Positions 53,933 through 64,000 of a stretch of DNA of 64,000 nucleotides are shown in pieces. Numbering within the stretch: the first letter of the stretch is position 1; each line of letters opens with the position of its first letter. A program made the position numbers and the translations under genes. Source of the DNA: Cyanophora paradoxa (taxonomy: Eukaryota > Glaucocystophyceae > Cyanophorales > Cyanophoraceae); the NCBI GenBank assembly GCA_004431415.1, contig QPMI01000649.1, positions 1 through 64,000 of the forward strand. Reading direction: 5' to 3'. Under the pieces are notes generated by a model that did not search any database, was not told the DNA's origin, and worked only from the letters and a program-made list of their open reading frames with translations.

Positions 53933-56900
53933 AGGTCAAGCCGCAGCTCAGCGAGGATGGGAAGTACGAGCGTTGGCGCGTCTTTGATGTGAAGCTCCCC
54001 TTGGATGCTGACGAAGCCACGGAGCTCCAGCGCCAGGTTCGCGTCCGCCCGATTCTTTCGATCAGCGGGGTCTTTCGCATCCCGCCTCCGGTCCTCTGCA
54101 GTGCAGCATCTTAAGATCGATCGAACCGTTAGCTACGATGCACAGACAACCTGTAGAAGCGCTTTCGAACCGCCGCGCCCCCTAGAGGAAGCGCTTGCCC
54201 CGCCTCGCGCGCCGGCGCCCGCACTGGCTTGGCAGAATCCTCTCTGACCCGCCGCGCCCTCTCGGCGCACCCGCAGGTCGTTGCCCGGGTTTCCCCGTGC
54301 GCGCTCTCGCCCGGCTCCATCAAGGACATGCGGAACATGAAGATCGTCCGCCGCGCATTCGACGCTCGGAAAGAGGAGTGCAAGTGGACATACGTAGGCA
54401 AGCGAGCCGCCAGCCGCGGGCCGCTCCGACCGCCCACCATGGCCCGCACGCCGCTAAACGCGGCGTCTCCGTGCGCAGTCGACGTCGACATGCCCGCGGC
54501 TGCGCGGCTGCGGGAGCGGCAGAACCGCACTGCGCCCGCGCCGCCGCCCAACGTGCAGCCCTCTTCGCGCGTCGGCGAGGGGCACACGGGGGAGCGCGTG
54601 GTGGTGGTCGGGGCCGGCCCCGCCGGCCTGGTGCGCCCCGCCGTACCCCGTTTCGCACCTCTGGCGGCGCCGACGGGGTGCGCAGTTCGCGGCGCTTCGG
54701 CTGGCGCGGGCGGGCCTTAAGGTGACGCTGCTGGACCGCGGCAAGCCCGTCGAAAGGCGCGGCGCCGACATCGGATCGCTCTTCCACCGCGCCAAGGTCC
54801 TTCATGGCACACGTACCCCCCTCGCCGCCTCGTTGACGCACCCGACGCAGCTCAACGCGGAGTCGAACCTCTGCTACGGCGGTGCACGCTGTACCCCCCT
54901 GCGCCTCGCCCTTCCTTCCTCACCCGTATCCCCTCTCAGAGGGCGGGGCCGGCACCTGGTCCGACGGGAAGCTCACGACGCGCGTGCACGCGGGCGAGGT
55001 CCGTTGCCGTACCCCTCCTACGCTGCGCCGTCCCCCCTCCGATCTTTCCCGTACCCCACGCAGGTGCGGACGGTCCTGGAGACGCTGGTGGAGTTCGGGG
55101 CCCCCGAGCACATCCTCACGGAGGGCAAGCCCCACCTGGGTACGCCTTTACGCCTCTCTGCGCCCCCTCGCCCCCCGCGGGCCGGTCTAACCGTCCGCCC
55201 GCCCGCTTCCCCGCTCGCCCCGGCGCGCCGCGCCGCAGGGACGGACCGGCTGGTGAAGATCCTGAAGGGCTTCCGGGCGGCCCTGCTCGAGCTCGGCGTC
55301 GACGTTCGGTGCGCCCGCGCCCCACCCCGTCACGCACCCGGCGGCCCGCTGCCCCGCGGAGACGACTTAGGAAAGGCTACGAGGCTTCAATCTGGTCCAA
55401 GCCGCTCTAAAGAGCCCTCCACCCTCGCAGGTTCGACTCGCGGATGGAGGACCTGGAGGTGGGCCCCGACGGGGCCGTCCGCGGCGTCGCCGTCTCCCGC
55501 ACCGGGCCCGACGGGTGCGCCCCCCCCCCCCCCCCGCCCCCCCCCCCCCTCCTCTCCTCTCTGACCTCGCTCGATCCGGAAGGGAGTCGTACCCTGTGGA
55601 GCACTCCCGGCCGACCGCGTCGTCCTCGCGGTGCGCTGAACTTGGAGAGAGGGAGGGAGGGCGTGAGCTCTTGAAGCCGGCCGCCCTCTGTTCCTCGCTC
55701 TGAGGCGGTGCCTGCCGCCCCCTCGGCGCAGGTGGGCCACTCGGCGCGGGACGTGTACGAGCGCCTCCGCGAGCGCGGCGTCGCCATCGCCCCAAGGCCT
55801 TCGGTCCGCCCCCGCCCCGCCCCGCCCCGCCCCGCCCCCCCCCCCCCCCCCCCCTCTCTTTCCCCGCGCCCTCCTATCCCCACCCTTCCGCGCCTTCGCT
55901 TCGACCTCGTGCGGACCCGCCATTCGTCTCAACCCCATGCGCCCTGCCTGCCCCCCCCCCCCCCCCCCCCCCAGCCCCCGCCGCCCCGCCCCTTCCATCC
56001 CTTCTCCCCCCCCCTTCCCACGCCCCCCCCTCCCTCCCCCCCTTTCCCCCTCACATTCCGACGCCCGGGCGCCCCGTCGCAGCGGTGGGCTTCCGGATCG
56101 AGCACCCGCAGGAGCTCATCAACCGCATTCAGTACGGCGCCCAGGCCGCCCACCCCGCCGTCCCCGTCGGCGCGCCTTTCTTCCCCGCCATCCCGGCCCC
56201 CGCCCCCCTTTAAGACTCGCGCCTCGACCCGCAGCGGACTACCGGCTGGCGACGCAGGTGGAGGACGGACGGGGCGAGGAGCGCGCCGTCTACTCCTTCT
56301 GCATGTGCCCCGGCGGCCAGGTACGTCCGACCCCTCGATCCATGCATCCATCTCTCTGCAGCTGCAGCTGTCGCCTCACGCGGCGCGGGGCGGGGCGCGC
56401 CGGGCAGATCGTGGTGACGAGCACGACGGAGGAGGAGCTCTGCCTCAACGGAATGTCCTTCTCCCGCCGCGACTCCCGCTGGGCAAACTCCGCCCTCGTC
56501 CGCCCGCCCCGCCACGCCCCGCCCCGCCCCGCCCCACCCCGCCCCGCCCCGCCCCGCCCCGCCCCGGATCGGTTCTTGATCCGCGGCCGGCCGCAGGTGG
56601 TCTCGGTGGCGCCGGGGGACTTCGCGGAGTGGGGCGGGGCCGACCCCCAGGACCCGTGCGCCCCCGGGGCCAGCGAGACGGGCCCGGGCCGGCTAACCCG
56701 CGGCCGGGCAGGCTGGCGGGGGTGGCGTTCCAGCGGGCCATGGAGCGCAAGGCGGCGGCCCTCGGCGGCGGTGCGCGCCGGCGTCTAGAGGCGGGGGAGG
56801 CGGGCGGGCTCACCAGGGCGGGGGGCGGGGCAGGGGCCTTCCGGGCGCCGGCGCAGCTGGCGACGGACTTCATGGAGGGGCGCCCCTCCCAAGAGCTCCC

Positions 56901-57784
56901 AAGACCAGGTCCGTAGATGCCAAGTATAAGTATAGAATCTGTAGCTCACCCATAGAGAGTCGACCGCTAATTATAAGTATAGAATCTGTAGCTCACCCTA
57001 AGTAAGAGTCTATAGAAGCAATCCTCAAGGGGCCACCATAGAAGCCATGTAGAATCTCCGCATCCGGCCAGGCCGCGCGGTCGACTGACCGCGGCCGGCC
57101 GGGGCCGGGGCGGGGCGGGGCGGCAGCTACCGGCTGGGGGTCGCCTCGCAGCGCTGCGACGAGATCTTCGCCCCGCCCGTCACAGAGGTCCCCCCCCCCC
57201 CCCCCCCCCCCCCCGGGGCTCTCCGGCTCGGCTCCTCGGGCCGACGGGCGGGCGGCAGGCGCTGAGGGCGGCGCTCCTCCGCTTCGACCGCTCCATGCCG
57301 GGGTGCGCCCTCGAGGGGGCGGGGCGGGGCCTAGGCCTTGGCAGGCGACTGCGGGTCCCGGCCCCGGCCCCGGCCTCGAGCTCGCCCGGACGGCCCCCGA
57401 TCGACCGGGCGGCGCGCAGGTTCCTGTGCGAGCACGCGGTGCTCCACGGCGTCGAGACCCGCACCAGCGCCCCCGTCCAGGCCCGCACGTACCCCCCTCC
57501 GTCGACGTCCCTTCTCTGCTGTACCCCCTCCCTCCCTCCCCCCTCACGCCCCGCCGCGCGCGCCCGCAGATCACGCGGGACGGGGCGAGCCTGCAGTCCC
57601 TCTCGACGCCGGGCCTGTACCCCTCCGGAGAGGTGCCCCGCCGTGCTTCGGAGATCCGGTGCCCGTCTCATTCGATGGGCATGCGCAGGGGGCGGGGTAC
57701 GCGGGGGGGATCGTCTCGGCGGCGGTGGACGGGCTGCGGATCGCGGAGCGCATAGTCGCGGAGCTCGCTCCCTCCCCGGTTTAG
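53933..57784 (+). pseudogene. FAD-dependent oxidoreductase, copy 2, lacking the first exon
   Basis: Identical in layout to copy 1 from 'KVKPQLSEDGKYERWRVF' onward, including the GxGxxG exon 'VVVVGAGPAGL'. The final exon here is intact: 'GAGYAGGIVSAAVDGLRIAE' to 'AELAPSPV', stop 57,782-57,784. The transit-peptide exon and the first ten codons of exon 2 are absent, because the duplication begins inside exon 2; the preceding 235 bases contain no equivalent exon. It is therefore a 5'-truncated copy. It could be silent, or expressed from a new start without targeting. Confidence 0.72.
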
Positions 57785-58447
57785 CGTCCGGCAGCCGTAA
57801 ACGAAGCCCCGCGCGCGATATCGATCGATGCCGTGCGGTCCGTGATCATGATGCGATATACATCACGATGACTCAGTCCTTGAGGGCGTTGACGCCGATG
57901 GAACGCCGCTCGCGTAAGCATGCGCACGTGCGCGTGCGCGGCGCAGTCGACTTCGCAATTGGATCCGATGATCCGATGATCGCGATATCGATATCGACCG
58001 ATATCGAGTCGGCGATCTGATCATGCATATGAGAGGCGCCGGCTTAAGCTTTGAGAGCTCGAAAGAGTTCTAGTCGCCGAGTCGACGTCGAGGCGGGCCG
58101 GGCCGCGGCCGATTATCGGAATTCGAAGATAATCGGCGACGTCGACGGCTGGCGTATGCCAGCTGCAGTATGTTACGGTATACGTATATATGTACAAGTA
58201 CACGCGCGCGTACGCGTACGTGCGCGTTGTTGTTGCTGTGAAGCGCTTGAAGCCAGAACTTGAAGAGCCGGTGGCGGCCGCGGATTCAATCGCTGTGCCA
58301 ATGGGGGGTACTGGAGAGCCGGGCGGAGGGGGGGGAGAAGGTCGGTGCCGACTCACGCCCTGAGCTGTCGCTTAGCTGCCTCTGCTCCAGTGCCGGGAGC
58401 GCGTGCTCCGGGAATCCGGGATCCTCGCGGGCATAAAGCAGCAGCAC
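57785..58447. other. Intergenic region of unit 2, palindrome-rich
   Basis: The duplicate of 46,771-47,433, essentially identical. It includes the hairpin with gccgattatc and gataatcggc arms near 58,108-58,138. No gene supported. Confidence 0.55.
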
Positions 58448-61400
58448 ATGCGGCTCGACGGGAGGGTACGCGCTGGCTCGGCGGCTGCGCCTCGCGCGGG
58501 CCGTGCTGGTCCGGGGACGCTCGCCCTACGGGCCTGCGTCGTGGCGGCGCTGGTCTACGCGGCAGCCGCGCAGATGTCGATGCCGATGGGCTCGTGGGTG
58601 CCGAGCAACGACGCGTGCGTCGTGAACCCGGGGAGCGACACCTGCACGAACTACGTCCTCACGACGCCGACGGCCAACGCGGACCTTAACAACCTCTGCA
58701 CGGCGATGAGCTTCATGTGCGGCCGCTTTCCCGGCGCCGCAGCGTCGCGCGCGCTGCCTTCGCGCACGCCCACGGAGCCCGTCGATCGACTTCATTGATC
58801 GCGCTGCCGCGCAGGGTCGGCTGCTCCGTGCGCTCGGCGTGCTACGAACGCGTCAACTCCGCCGGGGTCGCCCTCTGCGATCCGGTCGGCCCGCTCGCAG
58901 CGATCTGCTCGAACGACGGGTGCGCCGCGTCGGCCTCCGCCGGCCCGCGCGCGTCCCCCACGCTCCCTGACGCGTCCGGCCGGCGCGCAGCACCATGTAC
59001 AAGATGCAGGGGTGCGGCAACTGGAACCGCATGTGCAACATGACCGCGCCGACGTCGTCCCAGGTCGCGTCGGTACGCCGCCGCACATTTGATCCCGCCG
59101 CGGCGCCGCCGGGCGCGCGCCCCGTGACGCGGAGCCGGCGCGCCAGTGCTCCTACTACGCGAACGCGGCGAAGCCCCTGCTCTCCACCTCGATCGTGCGC
59201 GCCCGCTGTACCCCCGCCCTCCTCCCCCTCCACCCCCCTCCCGCCCCGCCCCTGCCTTCCGACCGCCCCGGCCCGCGCGCGCAGGTCAATGCCCAAGTGC
59301 AGGCGATCTGCAACGACCACTATATGGCCGAGTGCGTCGCCCGAGCCCTTCCGCCCGCGTGCCGCGCCGCGCCGCCCCGGCTGATCCGCCCCGGCAGCTG
59401 CGACCTGTGCATGCCGAAGAAGGTCGGCGAGTGGCTCCGCTGCGATATCATGTCCGTCTACGGAAAGGTGCCTAAGTTTCCTTTCCTTCTGCTGCCCCCG
59501 GCGGGCCCCTCCGCCCCCCGCGCCGTCCCTCGAGCGCCCCCTCCTTCCGCAGCTCTGCGCCGCCATGCCCGAGATGCCGCAGTGCTCCTACTGGTCCACC
59601 TCCTGCGCCGCCGTGCGCCCGCCCGCCCGCCCCCGGCTCAACCCCGCTCACCATCACCTCCCTGCCGGGCAGCTCCCCGGGGCGTGGCCCGAGTTCGGGT
59701 GCCCCGAAAAGACCGCCGCCTCTTCGTCCACGACGACCTCCGCGACCGCCGCGGGCACGACGGGCGTCCTCACCTGGGCGCCCCTCGCCGCGCCCTGCCT
59801 CGCCAACCCCTCCGCGGTCCGTGCCGCTCCGTTGCCGGCCCCCACCGCCTCCCTCACGCCCGCCCGCCCGCCCGCCCCCCTCGCAGGCGGACTGCGCGCC
59901 GTACATGCTCCCCGCCGCGACTGTTAAGGCCGACACCGACAACCTCTGCCAGGCCATGTCCTTCATGCGCGCCGCACCCCTCCGCCTGCCTCCCCAGCAG
60001 CGACCTCAGCTGGTCCTGATCGACCGCACCGCAGGGTCGGGTGCTCGCTGCGCAGCGCGTGCGCCGCGAAGGGCACCGCCGCGTCGGGCGTCGCGACGTG
60101 CGACGCGGCGGCGCCCATGGCCGCCGTCTGCGCCAACGACGGGTGCGGGCGCGGCCCTCTTGGCCACCTAACTACCTACCCCTGGCCTCCTCCTCTTCCT
60201 CACGCGGCGCGGCGGGCGGGCAGGATGATGAGCAGGATGCAGGGGTGCGGCAACTGGAACCGCATGTGCAACGCCACGGCGGGCAGCGTCGTCGCCGCCG
60301 TGCGTCCTGGCCCCGCCCTGAGGGCTAGATCTAGACCCGGGCCTCCCTTGGAGCCGAGCCGAGCCCGGGCTTGACTCCGGATCCGCGGCCCGCCTGCAGT
60401 GCGCGAACCTCACGGCGACCACAAAGGCCCTCCCGACCTCCGACGCGGTGCGTGCCGTCGCCTCTCTGTCTGGTTGTTTGCACGCGGGGCCGGGCTCCCG
60501 GCGGCTTGTGGCGTCTCCTGATCGCTCCGCGCAGGTCAACGGGTTCGTTCAGGCGATCTGCGCTAACGACAGCTCCCTCGCCGGGTCCGCTTCTGTTTCG
60601 GCCCCGCTCTCGCAGCGGCCGCCGACGCCGACCGCGCCCCGCGCCCCGCGCCCCGCGGCCGCAGCTGCTCGGACTGCCCCAAGGTCGGCGCCTGGCTCCG
60701 CTGCGACATCATGAAGACGTACGGCAAGGTCCGTCCGTCCGGGCGCTGTGTCTTGGACGCCGCGCGTTGTATCTGAAGCGCCGGGGGCGCAGCTGTGCGC
60801 CCAGCGGCCCGGCATGCCGCAGTGCGCGTCCTGGGCCTCGACCTGCGAGGCCGTGCGCCCGCCCCGCCCCGCCCCCGCGCTCACTTAAAAACGAGACGCG
60901 CCTGACGCGGGGCGCGCCGACGCAGCTGCCCGGCAACTGGCCCGAGTTCAGCTGCCCGACCAAGGCGGCCACGTCCGTCGTGGCGGCGACCGACGCCTGC
61001 ATCAAGGACCCCACCCAGGTGCCTCGATTTCAAGCGCTCATAATCTTATAAGAATGTACCTGAGCCGCCGACTTCTTCCTTTGCCGCAGGCGTCGTGCTC
61101 GTCCTACGTCATGCCCGCCTCGACGGTCGCCGCCGGCATCGACTCCCTCTGCACCGCCATGCCCTTCATGTCCGCTGATTTGATCCCTCGTCCGCGGCCG
61201 CCGGCGCCTCCCTCCCGCTCTGAACGAAGGCCAGGGTCGGGTGCTCGCTGAAGACGGCGTGCGCGGCGCGCTCGGCGGGCGGGAGCGGCGCCCTGTGCGA
61301 CCCCATCGCGCCCATGGCCGCCGTCTGCTCCAACGACGGGTGCGGGGGGGCCGGGCCCGCCCCCAGGCCATCCCGCTGACGCGCGCCGCGCGCCCCCAGG

Positions 61401-63883
61401 ACGATGTACAAGATGCAGGGGTGCGCCAGCTGGAACACGATGTGCTCGACGGGCACCAAGGTCCCCGCGTGCCCCACGTACGCCGCGGCGGTCAAGCCCC
61501 TCCTCACCACCGACGCCGTCCGCCCCGCCCCGCCCCGCCCCGCCCCCCCGCCCCGCCCGCCGCGCGCGTTCGAAGGCCGACGGCCGCGTCTGTCCGCCGC
61601 GCACGCAGGTGAACGCGCACGTGCTGGGCATCTGCGGCTCGCACTTCATGGACGGGTGCGACAAGTGCACCCTCGTCGGCAAGTACCTCCGCTGCGACAC
61701 CCTCGCCGTCTACGGACAGGCCCGCCGGCCCCCCCCCCCCCGCCCGAGCCCTGCCCGCCTGACGCCGGCGGGGGGCGCAGCTCTGCGCGGCGATGCCCGA
61801 GATGCCGCAGTGCCAGGACTGGGCCGCGATGTGCTCCGCCGTGCGCCCCCGGCGCCGGGCCGCTCGCCCCCGCGCATCCCGCGCTCAGTCGGCGTGCGCA
61901 GACGCCCGGGGAGTGGCCCGAGTGGGGCTGCCCCTCCAAGGGCGGCGCGAGCCCGTCGGCCTCGTCGTTCCGCCCGGGGCCCTCCATGATCATGTACTTC
62001 CACACCGGTCCGCTCCGATCCGCCCCCGCCCGCCCCTCCAGCAGCCTGACGCCGCGGGCGGCCCCGCGCAGGGATCAACGAGTACATCCTCTTCAAGCAG
62101 TGGGTCCCCAAGACCGACGCCGAATTCGTTCAGCCCGCCCCTCCCCCCTCCCCTCCGCCCCTCCGCCCCTCTCCCCCGCTCACGCCTCCCTCCACGGCAG
62201 GCGGGGGCCTGCCTCGCCCTCTTCTTCCTCGCCATGTTCCACGAGCTCCTCGTCGCCGGCCGCGCCCTCGCCGACCTCTGGGTGCCCGCCCCGCTTCATT
62301 CCCAATCAAGGAGTCTGGGCTCTTTTAGATGTTAAGAAACACAAGGCATCTCAATTAAGAGGATTAGGCTCTAAATATACCTTAAGATACATAAGACCTT
62401 TAAGAGGATTAGGCTCTAAATACGATCCTCAAGAGATCAGGCTTCTAGACGCATAAGATCCTGGAAATGTCCTCTGATCGTCTGATCGACTGGGCCCTCG
62501 GGCCGCGCAGTCGGTGAACCGTGCGCGGCGGCGGCTGCGGATGGCGCGCCGCGCGGCGGCCTCCAAGGACGCGGAGGGCGGCGCCTGCCCGCCCCAGACC
62601 ACCTTCCAGTGGTGGTCCCGCCCCCAGGTGAAGAAGCGCCCCAGCGCCCCGCTGACCTACCGGCCCCTGCTGACCGGCGCGGGCGCGGGCGCAGGCGCAG
62701 GCGGGTCCGGGGCCCGTGCTGGGCACGCCGGCGCCGGCGGTCGCGATGAAGGGCGTCGTCCAGTCGGAGGAGGCGGTCGACGCGAGCGGCGCCGTCGTCG
62801 CCGGCGTGCACGTCGTGCGCTCGCTCGCTCGCTCGCCCCCGCCCTGCTCCACAGCGAGCGGCGCTGAGGGCGCGCGCGCGGCGGTGCCGGCAGACCAAGG
62901 AGTCGTGCCCCTGCTCGGCCGCGGGGGCCGCCGGCAAGTGCATCAAGCTCAAGCCCGACCCGCTGTGCGCGCGCTCTCCCGCGCGCTCCTAATCTCCTCA
63001 GCTGCTCGCTGGGCGCTGAAGGGCGGGGCGGGGCGGCAGGGACCGCCCGGCGGCCGTCGCGCTGCTGACCGTCGCCCGCCGCTTTGGATTCCGCCTCGTC
63101 ACCTCCGGCATCGGGTGCGCCCTGAGGAGAGACGTCCAATTGCAAGGGCGGTGGCGGTGGCAGGGATAGGATAGGGCAGCCAGCGGCTCCCCCGCCCCCT
63201 CACAACCTGGCCTGCTCGGAGGAGAGACGTCCAGGGGCGGAGGCGGGGGCTGGGGCAGGGATAGGGCAGCCACCGGCTCCTCCGCCCCCTGCCGCCCTCG
63301 TCCCTCCCCCCCCCTCCCCCCGCCCCGCCCCCCCTCCCGCCCCACCCCCGCCCTCCCCTCCCCTCCCCTCGCCCCCCCCTCCCCGCCCCTCCCCTTCCCC
63401 CCCTCCCCCCCCCCCGGGACTCTAAAGCCCTCCGGGCCTCGTGCTTCCTCGTGGGCCCCCCTCACTCGCCCCGGCAGGTACTTCCTGATGCTCGTGGCGA
63501 TGACGTACAACGCGGCGCTCTTCTGCTCCATCATCGCCGGCTTCGCCTTCGGCTCCATCGCCTTCGGCTGGATCCCCGAGTGGTGCGCCGGGGCGCTGAG
63601 AAGCTCGGGTTTAATATGCGTCAGAGGAGAAGCTCAGAAGCTTGTAGCTGTAGCTTACGCTTGTGGGGAAGAAGCTTCGCTTCACGTACTAGAAATGTTA
63701 GCCTTTAGAGTGGTGCGCGGGGGCCCAGATCTAGAAGCCCGCGGCTTGATTCAGAGCTCGCTGGGGCTGTGAGCCGGGCTTGTTTTCTGACCTGGTGGGC
63801 GCAGGTACGCGCTGCAGGGGTACGGGGCCCCCGAGGACGATATCATCCGCGGCGGCGTCGAGACGGAGGACTGCTGCACTTAA
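58448..63883 (+). CDS. Ctr copper transporter with three tandem Cys/Met-rich ectodomains, copy 2
   Basis: Same architecture as copy 1 and probably the better sequence. After the signal-peptide-like 'LALRACVVAALVYAAAAQ' the mature start 'MSMPMGSWVPSNDACVV' + 'NPGSDTCTNYVLTTPTAN' is open here but frameshifted in copy 1. Repeat units begin near 58,580, 59,888 and 61,090. Six Cys-Met motifs are present (near 58,995, 59,555, 60,232, 60,797, 61,404, 61,780). The Ctr core lies at 61,980-62,285 (TM1) and 63,470-63,600 (TM2/TM3: MLVAM as MxxxM, GFAFG as GxxxG). The last intron (GTGCG...GCGCAG, about 63,582-63,803) joins 'FGWIPEW' to 'YALQGYGAPEDDIIRGG'. Stop 63,881-63,883. The full gene lies inside the duplicated unit, so both copies carry their own promoter region. 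Confidence 0.85.
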
Positions 63884-64000
63884 AAATATATAACTACACG
63901 CGTCGTCTCTTTAACCTAATGATCTATTTGATGCAGCAAGATGGATTATTTCTCGATGCACTCAGTGGCTCTGTGTTTTGCAGGCTTGCTTATATTCGAC

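Larger units (their letters stand above)
53933..64000 (+). repeat. Tandem duplication unit 2 (runs off the window)
   Basis: Near-identical to 42,889-52,959. Differences are concentrated in homopolymers and short GC runs, e.g. fewer C's in introns near 55,520 and 55,840 and an extra C/G in exons near 58,580. Orientation is the same as unit 1. Confidence 0.92.

Overview
The window joins two very different kinds of DNA. Positions 1 to about 13,146 are AT-rich, intron-free and densely packed with ORFs. They look like the right-hand part of a large eukaryotic dsDNA virus (NCLDV- or polinton-like virus-like) integrated in, or assembled onto, the chromosome. From about 13,147 to 64,000 the DNA is very GC-rich, with genes split by many short introns (typically GTGCG or GTACC at the donor, GCAG at the acceptor). 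This suggests the nuclear genome of a unicellular alga or similar protist. I cannot fix the lineage; the Cys-Met copper transporter and the chlamydial-type tRNA-guanine transglycosylase favour a photosynthetic eukaryote.

Viral segment: frameshifted capsid-like genes (1-2,675), a patatin-like phospholipase, a very long fibre protein with an S74 self-cleaving chaperone tail, a small ORF, two paralogous unknown proteins, a zinc-ribbon protein, and a pyruvoyl-type S-adenosylmethionine decarboxylase. It ends in an AT-rich repeat region and a perfect 29-bp inverted repeat (13,073-13,147). The inverted repeat abuts, base for base, a host gene copy whose 5' part is missing.

Host segment: that truncated gene copy is followed by its full-length paralogue (16,502-18,343), then an F-box/NACHT-type P-loop/TPR gene resembling nephrocystin-3 (18,880-24,858). 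A more distant paralogue of the truncated gene lies at 27,044-28,812. On the minus strand are a RING-H2 gene and a TPR gene that may be a single transcription unit (29,734-34,948). A signal peptide peptidase-like aspartyl protease (minus) and a chlamydial-type tRNA-guanine transglycosylase (plus) diverge from a shared 265-bp spacer near 38.5 kb.

From 42,889 to the end of the window there is a head-to-tail duplication with a period of 11,044 bp. Each unit holds an FAD-dependent oxidoreductase gene and a Ctr copper transporter gene. The transporter carries three tandem copies of a large Cys/Met-rich ectodomain, with six Cys-Met copper-binding-type motifs. The second oxidoreductase copy lacks its first exon because the duplication breakpoint falls inside exon 2.

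Two genome-wide oddities stand out. Introns carry long C homopolymers or CCCCG repeats, always on the sense strand. Intergenic DNA is built largely from short self-complementary words (GATC, CATG, CTAG, TCGA, AGCT, GCGC and longer palindromes). Exon structures were worked out by eye from reading frame and splice-site sequence, so the CDS entries for host genes are gene spans that include introns.
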